Both the position numbers and the translations under genes were made by a program. A stretch of 64,000 nt of DNA from Microvirgula aerodenitrificans DSM 15089 (GTDB lineage Bacteria > Pseudomonadota > Gammaproteobacteria > Burkholderiales > Aquaspirillaceae). The notes beneath the pieces are model-generated. The model was given only the letters and a program-made list of their open reading frames with translations. It was not told the DNA's origin and made no database searches. Below, in pieces: positions 56,699 through 64,000 of this stretch; positions within the stretch are counted from its first letter, which is position 1; each line of letters opens with the position of its first letter. Location: positions 1 through 64,000 of the forward strand of contig NZ_JHVK01000013.1 in NCBI RefSeq assembly GCF_000620105.1, written 5' to 3'.

Positions 56699-57313
56699 AT
56701 GGACATACTGCAAACGCTGATCGACTTTTTTACCGGGTACGGCTATGCAGCCGTGTTCCTGGTGCTGCTGGCGTGCGGTTTTGGCGTACCGATTCCCGAG
56801 GACGTCACGCTGGTTGCCGGCGGCATCATCTCCGGCCTCGGTTACACCAACGAACACACGATGTTCCTGGTCGGCATGGCCGGCGTACTGGCGGGCGACT
56901 CGACCATGTTCATGATCGGTCGCCTGTACGGTCCGCGCGTGCGCCGTTTCAAGTTCGTCCGTCGCATCCTCACACCACAACGGTTCAGGATGGTACAGCA
57001 GAAATTTGCCCGTTACGGCAACTGGGTGCTGTTCGTCGCCCGTTTCCTGCCCGGCCTGCGCACCCCGATTTTCCTGACTGCCGGCATGTCGCGGCGCATC
57101 CCGTTCTGGCGCTTCCTGCTGCTTGACGGCCTTGCCGCGCTGATCAGCGTGCCGATCTGGGTCTACCTCGGCCACTTCGGCGCCAACAACCGTGAATGGC
57201 TGATGCAGATGGTGTCGCGCGGCCAGCACGGCCTGTATGCGCTGATGGCGGTCATTGCGGTGGCGCTGTTCGCCGTCTGGTGGCGCAAGCGCAAACGCAA
57301 GGCCGACTGCTGA
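56699..57313 (+). CDS. DedA-family membrane protein
   Basis: A 204-residue DedA/SNARE-associated family protein with about five hydrophobic segments. Family motifs: [15 protein letters not shown] near the N terminus, and [17 protein letters not shown] (landmark FLPGLRTPI). The C terminus is Arg/Lys-rich. Members move lipids such as undecaprenyl phosphate across membranes. It is divergent from alr. Confidence 0.9.
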   Translation: MDILQTLIDFFTGYGYAAVFLVLLACGFGVPIPEDVTLVAGGIISGLGYTNEHTMFLVGMAGVLAGDSTMFMIGRLYGPRVRRFKFVRRILTPQRFRMVQQKFARYGNWVLFVARFLPGLRTPIFLTAGMSRRIPFWRFLLLDGLAALISVPIWVYLGHFGANNREWLMQMVSRGQHGLYALMAVIAVALFAVWWRKRKRKADC

Positions 57314-57344
57314 CGCGCAAGCGGTACGCCCCGCCGGGGGTGTT

Positions 57345-57350
57345 ACAATC
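57345..57350 (+). promoter_or_regulatory. -10 box upstream of ychF
   Basis: TACAAT, a good -10, lies 85 bases before the ychF start. No near-consensus -35 is seen 17 bases upstream, so the promoter call is tentative. Confidence 0.4.
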
Positions 57351-57434
57351 GCGCCTTTGTCGAACTCCGGCCGGCAAGCCGATGCGCCCGTGCGCGTCGC
57401 CCGCTTGCCCGCCCCTCGTGACGAAGGACACACC

Positions 57435-58526
57435 ATGAGCCTCAAATGCGGCATTGTCGGCCTGCCCAACGTCGGCAAGTCCACGCTGTTCAACGCGCTG
57501 ACCAAGGCCGGCATCGAAGCGGCGAACTACCCGTTCTGCACCATCGAACCGAACGTCGGCATCGTCGAAGTGCCCGATCCGCGCCTCGACGAACTGTCGA
57601 AGATCGTCAAGCCGCAGCGGGTTCAGCCGGCCATCGTCGAATTCGTCGACATCGCCGGTCTGGTGGCCGGCGCCAGCAAGGGTGAAGGCCTCGGCAACCA
57701 GTTCCTGGCCAACATCCGCGAGACCGATGCCATCGTCAACGTGGTGCGCTGCTTCGACGACGACAATATCGTCCACGTCGCCGGCAAGATCGACCCGATC
57801 TCCGACATTGAAACCATCGGCACCGAACTGGCGCTGGCCGACCTGTCGACGGTCGAAAAGGCCATCACCCGTGACGGCAAGAAGGCCAAGAGCGGCGACA
57901 AGGACGCGATCCGCCTGATCGCCGTGCTGGAAAAGGTCCGCGCCCATCTCGACGCCGGCCTGCCGGCCCGCAGCCTCGGCCTGGACCCGGAAGACGTCGA
58001 ACTGGTCCGCCCGTTCTGCCTGCTGACCATCAAGCCGGCAATGTACGTCGCCAACGTGGCCGAAGACGGCTTCGAGAACAACGACTACCTCGACCGCCTG
58101 AAGGCCTTTGCCAGCAAGGAAGGCGCACCGGTCGTGGCGGTCTGTGCCTCGATCGAATCGGAAATCGCCGACCTCGACGATGCCGACAAGCAGGAATTCC
58201 TCGACAGCCTCGGCCTGGCCGAACCGGGCCTGAACCGGCTGATCCGCGCCGGCTACCAGTTGCTCGGCCTGCAGACCTATTTCACCGCCGGGGTGAAGGA
58301 AGTCCGCGCCTGGACCATCCACGTCGGCGACACCGCGCCGCAGGCGGCCGGCGTCATCCACACCGACTTCGAACGCGGCTTCATCCGCGCGCAGACCATC
58401 TCCTACGCCGACTTCATCGCCTGCGGCGGCGAAGCCAAGGCCAAGGAAGCCGGCAAGATGCGCTCGGAAGGCAAGGAATACGTGGTGCAGGATGGCGACG
58501 TGATGAACTTCCTGTTCAACGTCTGA
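57435..58526 (+). CDS. ychF: YchF/OLA1-type GTPase-like ATPase
   Basis: A 363-residue protein: P-loop [15 protein letters not shown]3 [20 protein letters not shown] (landmark DIAGLV) and a C-terminal TGS domain ending [16 protein letters not shown] (landmark VQDGDVMNF). YchF binds ATP rather than GTP and associates with ribosomes. The start at 57435 has AAGGAC upstream. 180 bases of open frame before it overlap the dedA end and are excluded. Confidence 0.95.
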   Translation: MSLKCGIVGLPNVGKSTLFNALTKAGIEAANYPFCTIEPNVGIVEVPDPRLDELSKIVKPQRVQPAIVEFVDIAGLVAGASKGEGLGNQFLANIRETDAIVNVVRCFDDDNIVHVAGKIDPISDIETIGTELALADLSTVEKAITRDGKKAKSGDKDAIRLIAVLEKVRAHLDAGLPARSLGLDPEDVELVRPFCLLTIKPAMYVANVAEDGFENNDYLDRLKAFASKEGAPVVAVCASIESEIADLDDADKQEFLDSLGLAEPGLNRLIRAGYQLLGLQTYFTAGVKEVRAWTIHVGDTAPQAAGVIHTDFERGFIRAQTISYADFIACGGEAKAKEAGKMRSEGKEYVVQDGDVMNFLFNV

Positions 58527-58563
58527 GCCTGAGCATGGACGCCACCGGATGCCGGTGGACGAC

Positions 58564-58600
58564 AAAACCCCCGCAATGATTGAGCTTTGCGGGGGTTTTT
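58564..58600 (+). terminator. terminator after ychF
   Basis: AAAACCCCCGCAA pairs with TTGCGGGGGTTTT around a 10-base loop, followed by T residues. It lies 38 bases past the ychF stop and works on the plus strand, possibly on both. Confidence 0.9.
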
Positions 58601-58708
58601 GTTTATTTCTGCCCAGGGCGGTCGTTGAAATCCCGGCGTGAGCCGGGTGTGGGGCCGGAGATGACGCCATGGAGGCCTTCCGCACCGGAGCGACCCGGGC
58701 GGTCCCGG

Positions 58709-59710
58709 TCAGACAGACCAGTCATCCTCGCCGGCCGCGCCATCGCCTCCGGCGGGACCTGCCGCCGGCAATGCCGGCGAATGCGCCGACGCGGCGGGGG
58801 GCGGCGCAGCGGTGGCCAGCCGCGCGTCCGGTATCGGTCGCAGCACCAGCCACAGGGCGGCGGCAATCATGCCCCCACCCAGCGCGTGGGCCAGCGTGGC
58901 GGCTTCGCCCAGGATCAGCCAGCCCCAGAACACGCCGAACAGCGGGATCAGGAAAGTCACCGTCAGCGCCTTCAGCGGTCCCACATCCGCAATCAGTCTG
59001 AAGAACAGGATGTAGGCCGCCGACGTGCACAGCAGGCCAAGCGCCAGCATCGACATCCACACCGGGGCCTCCACCTCGCCCCAGGGAATCGAACGGGTCG
59101 AGACATCCAGGACGGCAAACGGCAGCAGCATCAATACTGCGCCGATCTGGCTGCCCAGGGCGACGATCCGGCTGTCGAGGCCGCCGCGTGCGGTAATCCA
59201 GCGCCGGGTCAGAAAACCGGCCAGCCCATAGCAGAACGTCGCCAGCAGACAGGCCGCCACGCCCCACAACACGGCCCCGCTGACATCGAGCGGCCCGGTA
59301 CGGGTCAGGACGGCGACCCCGGCCAGCCCGACCAGTACGCCGGCGGCCCTGGCGCCGGTCATCCGCTCGCCAAAACAGGCCATGCCGACCAGCACGCCCA
59401 TCAACGGGGTCATCGCATTCAGAATGGCGCTGTAGCCGGCTGGCAGCACCCGGGCCGCCAGCGCGTACATCAGGAACGGGATGCCGGAGTTGATCACTCC
59501 CAGCGCCAGCGCCGCGCCGAGTTTGCCGTGGAACGACAGCCGCACCCGCAGCAGCAGCACCAGTGCGAGCAGGCCGAAAGCGCCCAGCAGCACGCGGCCG
59601 AATGCCGTGGGCACGGCCCCCAGCACCGGGGCCGAAATGCGCATGAACAGAAAGCTGCCGCCCCAGAGTGCGGCAAGCAGGAACAGGCGGGCGAGACTGG
59701 CGGGATTCAT
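58709..59710 (-). CDS. EamA/DMT-family transporter
   Basis: A 333-residue protein with ten hydrophobic segments and the two EamA repeats: LLAALWGGSFLFMRI at the start of repeat one and GVAACLLATFCYGLAGFLTRRW at the start of repeat two (landmark CYGLAGF). The C-terminal 40 residues are Ala/Pro/Gly-rich. It probably exports a metabolite; substrate unknown. Start at 59710 is chosen by homology. Confidence 0.85.
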   Translation of the reverse strand: MNPASLARLFLLAALWGGSFLFMRISAPVLGAVPTAFGRVLLGAFGLLALVLLLRVRLSFHGKLGAALALGVINSGIPFLMYALAARVLPAGYSAILNAMTPLMGVLVGMACFGERMTGARAAGVLVGLAGVAVLTRTGPLDVSGAVLWGVAACLLATFCYGLAGFLTRRWITARGGLDSRIVALGSQIGAVLMLLPFAVLDVSTRSIPWGEVEAPVWMSMLALGLLCTSAAYILFFRLIADVGPLKALTVTFLIPLFGVFWGWLILGEAATLAHALGGGMIAAALWLVLRPIPDARLATAAPPPAASAHSPALPAAGPAGGDGAAGEDDWSV

Positions 59711-60071
59711 GATTGACCGTGACCTTTGCATGCTGCACCGGGGGAACTGCTTCCCGGATTTTCAGGGGGAAAGGCCGATTCTTCAAACGATTTGTTCTGG
59801 CTGGCTATTTAGTCTGGCTAAATCCTGTCAGCCACCGGCGAAGGCTGTTGTATTCAGACCGGATTTGACGATCGCAGCGGGAAAACGCTAGTTTTACCGG
59901 CAGCTCAGTGGGTGATCAGGCATTGCCAACCGATATTTTCATTCCCGCTCATGCTGGAAGAGACCCTGCCTGACGCCCCTTCGACCCTGCTTTCTTTATC
60001 CATTACGTCATTGACAAATCAAAGCCACTAATTATTTCCGCGGTCAAATTTTTATTTAATAGAGATTATAA
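59711..60071. other. intergenic region before the autotransporter gene
   Basis: A 361-base divergent gap with no gene. Near the right end the plus strand has a perfect -35, TTGACA (60011-60016), but only a weak -10 (TATTTC, 16 bases on). The last 60 bases are AT-rich, unlike the surroundings. A weak AGAG lies before the autotransporter ATG. Confidence 0.5.
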
Positions 60072-62972
60072 ATGTCTGCGAGAAAATGCATGCCCGGTGC
60101 CCGCTTGAAACGGGTTGGCAATATGACGGCGCTTTCCCTTGCCGCACCATTTTATGCCCCTGCCGCCCCCGCACAAGTGGCCGAACCGCTGCCGGTCAGC
60201 TGGGAAATCGCGGCTACAGGCGCCGATGCCGCCCGGCGCGCCGGTTTCAGGGGAAAGGGCGTCGCCATCGGCGTGCTGGACAAGGGCTTTCTGGTCCGGC
60301 ACCCGTTATTGTCCGGGCCCAATTTTCATCCGCTCGACAGCACCCTGAATATCGACGGCAACACGCTGATTTTCGACGCCCGCGTACTGCAGCGGGACGA
60401 GCGCGGCTATGCCACGCACGGTGCGTCCGTCAGCGCCGCCATTGCCGGGCAGGCCTATCCCGATCTTGGCTATCTCGGCGGCATCGCGCCCGAAGCTGAC
60501 CTGTACCTGTCATCGATGACCCCCTCCGACGTGATCTTCGCCACGACACACGGGAGCAAAAGCGCGGAGGCCGACAATGACAACACCCTGTTCCAGCCTC
60601 TCGACCAGCAACTGCTCGGCCATGGCCTGCGCACCCTGTACCGGAATGTGTCCGCGCTGCGCGTGATCAACAACAGCTGGAATGACGAAGCGGCCGGTGA
60701 TCGCCCGGCGGATGTCGATACCGCCTATCGACGCGCAAGGCAACTCGACACGGGAAACGCGCCGCTGATCGACAGCCTGCGTGCCGCCACCCGGCAGGAT
60801 GTCCTGCTGGTATTCGCGGCCGGCAATGAGCACCGTGCCCAGCCGGGCCTGATGGCGACCCTGCCGCGCTACCTGCCTGAACTCGAACCCCATTTCCTGT
60901 CCGTGGTTGCGCTGGATGCGGAAGGCCGGCTGGCGGCATACTCGAACCAGTGCGGCGTCAGCAAGGCCTGGTGCCTGAGTGCGCCGGGCGACATCTATGC
61001 GGCCAGCGCCAGCCATGCCCCGGCCGGGGCCGGCCCGGCCTACAACCTGGTGCGCGTCCAGGGTACCTCGATCGCGGCGCCGCTGGTCAGCGGTGCAGCC
61101 GGGCTGATCAGGGAACGCTTCCCGTACATGACCATGGCCCAGGTACGCGGCGTCATGCTCAGTACGGCAACGCCCGAGGGCGCAGAGCGGGTCAGCGAGG
61201 CCCAGGGCTGGGGCCGGCTGAACGTGGCCAGAGCCTTGCAGGGGCCGGAACAGCTGCTTGGCGATCCGGTCTACCATCTCGACCGTGCCAGCGACCCGGA
61301 GGGCGATGTCTGGCGCAACGATATCGTCGCCGGCGGCCGGCTGGGCAAGGCCGGCAATGGCACACTGTCGCTGGCAGGCATGCGGAACCGCTTTGCCGGC
61401 GTCACCGTGCATGACGGGCTGCTGACGCTGGAACAGGCCCATGTCTTCAGCCAGTCAAGCCGGGTCGAGGGCGGGGAGCTGCGTGTCGACGGCTCGCTGG
61501 AGGGCCCGGCACTGGACGTGGCACCGGCAGGCACCCTGAGCGGCAGCGGCGATATCCGGGCGCCGACCCGGATCGACGGCAGCCTGGCGTCGCAGCAGGC
61601 ATCGCGTGCACTGACCTTTCACCACTCGCTGATCCTGGGACGGCACAGCCGCACGCGACTTGCCGCCGCACCGCTCGTGCTGTCCGGTTCCCGGGCCCAG
61701 GCCATGCTCGGCGGCACACTGATACCGTCCGGTCTGACGGCAGGCAGTAGATCACTGCTCAGAACCACGGCCGGCGCACGCTATCACGGCCGCTTCGACC
61801 GCCTGCAGCAGGACCCGGCGCTGAAGGCCGCCGGCCAGCGCCATGACCTGCTGTTCGCCCCCGACGGCATCCGCCTCGCCGTCCATCCGCAAGCGCTTCC
61901 CGGTCAGCAGGCACTGACGGCCAATGCCGCCCGTGGCGCCACCCTGCTCAATCAGTTGCGCGACCATCCACAGGCGCTGGGCGACAGCCGCTACAACCGC
62001 TGGTTGCATCAGGCGCTGGCCGGGCACGCCGGCAGCCTGCCGCAAACCATCGGCGGCCAGATCCATGCCGACCTCGGTGCGGCACTGCTGCTGCAACCGC
62101 TGCGACTGCAGTCCGCCTTGCAGACGCAGCTGGGCCGCCCGGGACAAGTCCCGGGCGGCAAGCGCTGGTGGCTGGATGCGGTCAGCGAGCGAGCGCACAG
62201 CAGCGCCCGGCCCGGCATCGCCGCCAGCAAGGAGCACAGCAGCACGCTGCGGCTGGGGCTCGGCCTGCCGGTCAGCGAACGGCTGGCGTTCAGCGGCGGT
62301 TTCTCGCCAGGCAAGGACACGGTCAGCGCCGCCTCCGCCCACGCCCGGACCGACCTGCTCCAGCTGGGCGTGGCGGCACGCTACGGGCTTCGTTCACTTG
62401 ATCACGGGCCGTATATCGGCGGGCAACTGGCCATCAGCCGCGCCAGCAGTACGATCACGCGCAATCTGGCGCCGCTGGGGCAGACACGAGGCGACACCGG
62501 CGGCTGGCTGTACGGTGCCGGCCTGACCGGCGGCTATCGCTGGCAGGTCGCGCCGGACAGCATGATCACGCCTCATGCCGGTCTGCAGGGCAGCCGGGGT
62601 CATCTGCGCGCGTTCCGGGAACATGGCGGCGAACTGCCCCTTTCCGTCGAACGCAGCACGCTGTCCACGCAGACCGCGCTGGCCGGCATCGATCTGGAAC
62701 GACGCTGGCAGCGAGGACGCTGGACCCTGCTCCCCGGCCTGAGCATCGCTTACCAGCGCACACTCGGTCGCAGCAGCCAGCACAGCCAGGCCCGGATCGA
62801 CGGCTTCACGGTCGGGCAGACCTCGGCGCGGCACGGCCGGGACCGCGTCGCCGCCAGTCTGAAGCTCGACGCCCGCTATGCCGACTGGACCGCCCGGGTG
62901 CGTCTGGCCGGCCTGACCGGCAGCGGGGACAGCGGTGGTGCAGCCAGCCTGCAGCTGTTCCGGGCATTCTGA
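60072..62972 (+). CDS. subtilisin-type (S8) autotransporter protease
   Basis: A 966-residue type V secreted protein. N terminus has basic residues and a hydrophobic stretch to about residue 36 (AAPAQVA), an export signal. The protease domain has Asp70 (IGVLDKG), His116 (YATHGAS), oxyanion Asn252 (FAAGNEH) and Ser333 (VQGTSIAAPLVSG). A passenger beta-helix stretch with a PATR-like repeat (LSLAGMRNRFAGVTVHDGLL, landmark FAGVTVHDG) follows near 440-470. The last ~270 residues form a beta-barrel ending in Phe. It is probably exposed on or released from the cell surface; the substrate is unknown. Confidence 0.88.
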   Translation: MSARKCMPGARLKRVGNMTALSLAAPFYAPAAPAQVAEPLPVSWEIAATGADAARRAGFRGKGVAIGVLDKGFLVRHPLLSGPNFHPLDSTLNIDGNTLIFDARVLQRDERGYATHGASVSAAIAGQAYPDLGYLGGIAPEADLYLSSMTPSDVIFATTHGSKSAEADNDNTLFQPLDQQLLGHGLRTLYRNVSALRVINNSWNDEAAGDRPADVDTAYRRARQLDTGNAPLIDSLRAATRQDVLLVFAAGNEHRAQPGLMATLPRYLPELEPHFLSVVALDAEGRLAAYSNQCGVSKAWCLSAPGDIYAASASHAPAGAGPAYNLVRVQGTSIAAPLVSGAAGLIRERFPYMTMAQVRGVMLSTATPEGAERVSEAQGWGRLNVARALQGPEQLLGDPVYHLDRASDPEGDVWRNDIVAGGRLGKAGNGTLSLAGMRNRFAGVTVHDGLLTLEQAHVFSQSSRVEGGELRVDGSLEGPALDVAPAGTLSGSGDIRAPTRIDGSLASQQASRALTFHHSLILGRHSRTRLAAAPLVLSGSRAQAMLGGTLIPSGLTAGSRSLLRTTAGARYHGRFDRLQQDPALKAAGQRHDLLFAPDGIRLAVHPQALPGQQALTANAARGATLLNQLRDHPQALGDSRYNRWLHQALAGHAGSLPQTIGGQIHADLGAALLLQPLRLQSALQTQLGRPGQVPGGKRWWLDAVSERAHSSARPGIAASKEHSSTLRLGLGLPVSERLAFSGGFSPGKDTVSAASAHARTDLLQLGVAARYGLRSLDHGPYIGGQLAISRASSTITRNLAPLGQTRGDTGGWLYGAGLTGGYRWQVAPDSMITPHAGLQGSRGHLRAFREHGGELPLSVERSTLSTQTALAGIDLERRWQRGRWTLLPGLSIAYQRTLGRSSQHSQARIDGFTVGQTSARHGRDRVAASLKLDARYADWTARVRLAGLTGSGDSGGAASLQLFRAF

Positions 62973-63010
62973 GTCGGCAGGACAGAATGCCGGACAGCGA
63001 ACAACCCGAG

Positions 63011-63230
63011 CCTGTTGGTCAACAGACTTCAGACTGTCCACAAACCCCGTCCACGAAGAATGGACGAGCGAAGCGAGGTTTCCCCGCGGCGGCGGGGACG
63101 GAAGAGGCAGGGTTCAATCAGGCAGGCTGCCGTGTTCACGACAGTTTCTGTCAGTCGGGCGTGCACCGACGCCACTGCAACCGTCTGTGCCCACCTTCAT
63201 GAGCAGTCTGAAACCTGTTGGTCAACAGGC
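63011..63230. repeat. intergenic repeat, copy B, with terminal inverted repeats
   Basis: The 317-base gap between the autotransporter and pbpC (62973-63289) holds no convincing gene. It is bounded by inverted copies of CTGTTGGTCAACAG-N-CTTCAGACTG type: 63011-63037 and, inverted, 63203-63230 (CAGTCTGAAACCTGTTGGTC...). Inside are blocks shared with 49141-49331. Short frames in it are out of phase with the matching frame in copy A and have no ribosome site. Confidence 0.65.
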
Positions 63231-63289
63231 TTGCGGGTCTGCCGTGGTCGAGAAGCACACCCAGTGCGATCGCCCTGGCGATGCCGGCA

Positions 63290-64000
63290 TCACGTCCCCT
63301 TCCTGACCGTCCCCGCTTTCAGAAACGCCCCGCGCACTTCGAACCGTACCTGCTCAATCACCTGCTGACGGTCGCGCAGCTGCAGCACGTGGCGCCCGGG
63401 CATCGGGAACCAGGCCAGCGTCGCCCCGCTGCCGAGCAGCCTGCCATCCAGCCACCACTGCGGCCGGGCAATGCCGCTGGCGCGAAACACCACGCGCTGG
63501 TTCTGCGGCGGGATGTCCGGGTCCAGCGCATAGATCGCGCCATCGACCGGATTGCCGATGCCGCGCGTGCGGCTGCGGCGGTCATCATCGGCCGCATAGA
63601 TCATGTCGCGCGCGGTGCCGGGCAGGAAGTATTCGCGATGGGCGACTTCGACATTCCGCTCGAAGCGCACCTGGCGCCGCTCCACCCCGGCCGGCGGTGC
63701 CGGCGGGCGTGACGGCACGCCATCGTGCAGCCGGTTCATCAGTGCCAGCCAGACCGGCGCCGCGCCATGCATGCCGGACACGTCCCACATCGGCGCGCCG
63801 CTGGCATTGCCGACCCACACCCCGACCGTGTAGCGGCGCGAGTAGCCCACCGCCCAGTTGTCGCGCATGTCCTTGCTGGTACCGGTCTTCACCGCGCTCC
63901 AGAAGCGGGTGGCCAGCGCACTTTCCAGGCCGAAGGTGCGCGCCCGCGCGGTGCGGTCGGACAGAATGTCGCTGATGATGAAGCTGCTGCGCGCATCCAG
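63290..64000 (-). CDS. pbpC: penicillin-binding protein 1C, C-terminal part (cut by window edge)
   Basis: The last 236 residues of a class A PBP. The frame continues beyond 64000, so the start is not visible. The transpeptidase KTGTS motif (residues FWSAVKTGTSKDMR, landmark AVKTGTS) is at about 63880-63895, then NWAVGYSRRYTVGVWVGNASGAPM and the C-terminal PBP1C-type domain (ALDPDIPPQNQ, then DGRLLG). It makes and cross-links peptidoglycan. Name rests on the C-terminal domain type. Confidence 0.88.
   Translation of the reverse strand: MDARSSFIISDILSDRTARARTFGLESALATRFWSAVKTGTSKDMRDNWAVGYSRRYTVGVWVGNASGAPMWDVSGMHGAAPVWLALMNRLHDGVPSRPPAPPAGVERRQVRFERNVEVAHREYFLPGTARDMIYAADDDRRSRTRGIGNPVDGAIYALDPDIPPQNQRVVFRASGIARPQWWLDGRLLGSGATLAWFPMPGRHVLQLRDRQQVIEQVRFEVRGAFLKAGTVRKGT

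Noticed and set aside
63149-63215. GCAGTCTGAA as a Neisseria-type DNA uptake sequence
   Set aside because: Only the two repeat copies contain it or a close variant; the known core is GCCGTCTGAA, and no dense genome-wide pattern can be shown here.

Overview
The window reads as chromosome of a GC-rich betaproteobacterium, most likely in the order Neisseriales (Chromobacteriaceae, Laribacter or Microvirgula type). The left edge holds the 5' end of a 16S rRNA gene on the minus strand whose first bases suit that group. Gene content also fits: ISC cluster with hscBA, sspAB beside petABC, and gcdH with an ETF-ubiquinone oxidoreductase. The genus cannot be settled from this sequence alone. No tRNA, CRISPR array or insertion sequence was seen.

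Layout. 0-0.36 kb: 16S start, rrn leader with boxA and a strong promoter, all leftward. 0.36-9 kb (minus): isochorismatase-like hydrolase, GST, then iscR-iscS-iscU-iscA-hscB-hscA-fdx-ybaK-iscX, with cysE directly upstream; the isc promoter and an IscR-type dyad overlap the end of cysE. 9-11.7 kb: methylthioinosine phosphorylase, a lipoprotein, an AI-2E family membrane protein. 11.8-29.2 kb: an aryl polyene (APE) pigment locus, about 17 kb transcribed leftward, with two ACPs, three ketosynthase-type proteins, ketoreductase, dehydratases, acyl-ACP ligase, aromatic ammonia-lyase, acyl- and glycosyltransferases, LolA/MMPL export proteins, a methyltransferase and a convergent phosphopantetheinyl transferase. 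29.5-35.9 kb: an organosulfur cluster (sigma-54 activator, DszC-like protein, SsuD, MsuE, two SfnB-like flavoproteins) headed by a sigma-54 promoter and a nested-dyad activator site.

36.2-37.5 kb: glutathione reductase. 37.6-39.7 kb: a lower-GC three-gene accessory module (winged-HTH protein, AbiEii-like nucleotidyltransferase, PP2C-like phosphatase) with its own palindromic operator; this is the best candidate for a little-described system. 39.8-42.6 kb: gabD and gabT. 43-44.5 kb (plus): yqgE, ruvX, a DUF3592 protein. 44.5-44.8 kb: a convergent gap with five DnaA-box-like 9-mers spaced about 56 bp apart. 44.8-50.2 kb: cupin, sspB, sspA, petC-petB-petA, a Nif3-like protein. 50.3-55.4 kb: ETF-QO, a CoA-transferase, glutaryl-CoA dehydrogenase and a divergent IclR regulator, together a glutarate oxidation unit feeding electrons to ubiquinone. 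55.5-58.5 kb: alr, dedA, ychF. 58.7-64 kb: an EamA exporter, a subtilisin-type autotransporter and the 3' part of pbpC. Two diverged copies of an intergenic repeat lie near 49.2 and 63.1 kb.

Most intergenic regulatory calls rest on reading dyads and -10/-35 boxes by eye and are inferences; protein family calls rest on visible motifs and on similarity to families known to the annotator, without database searches.
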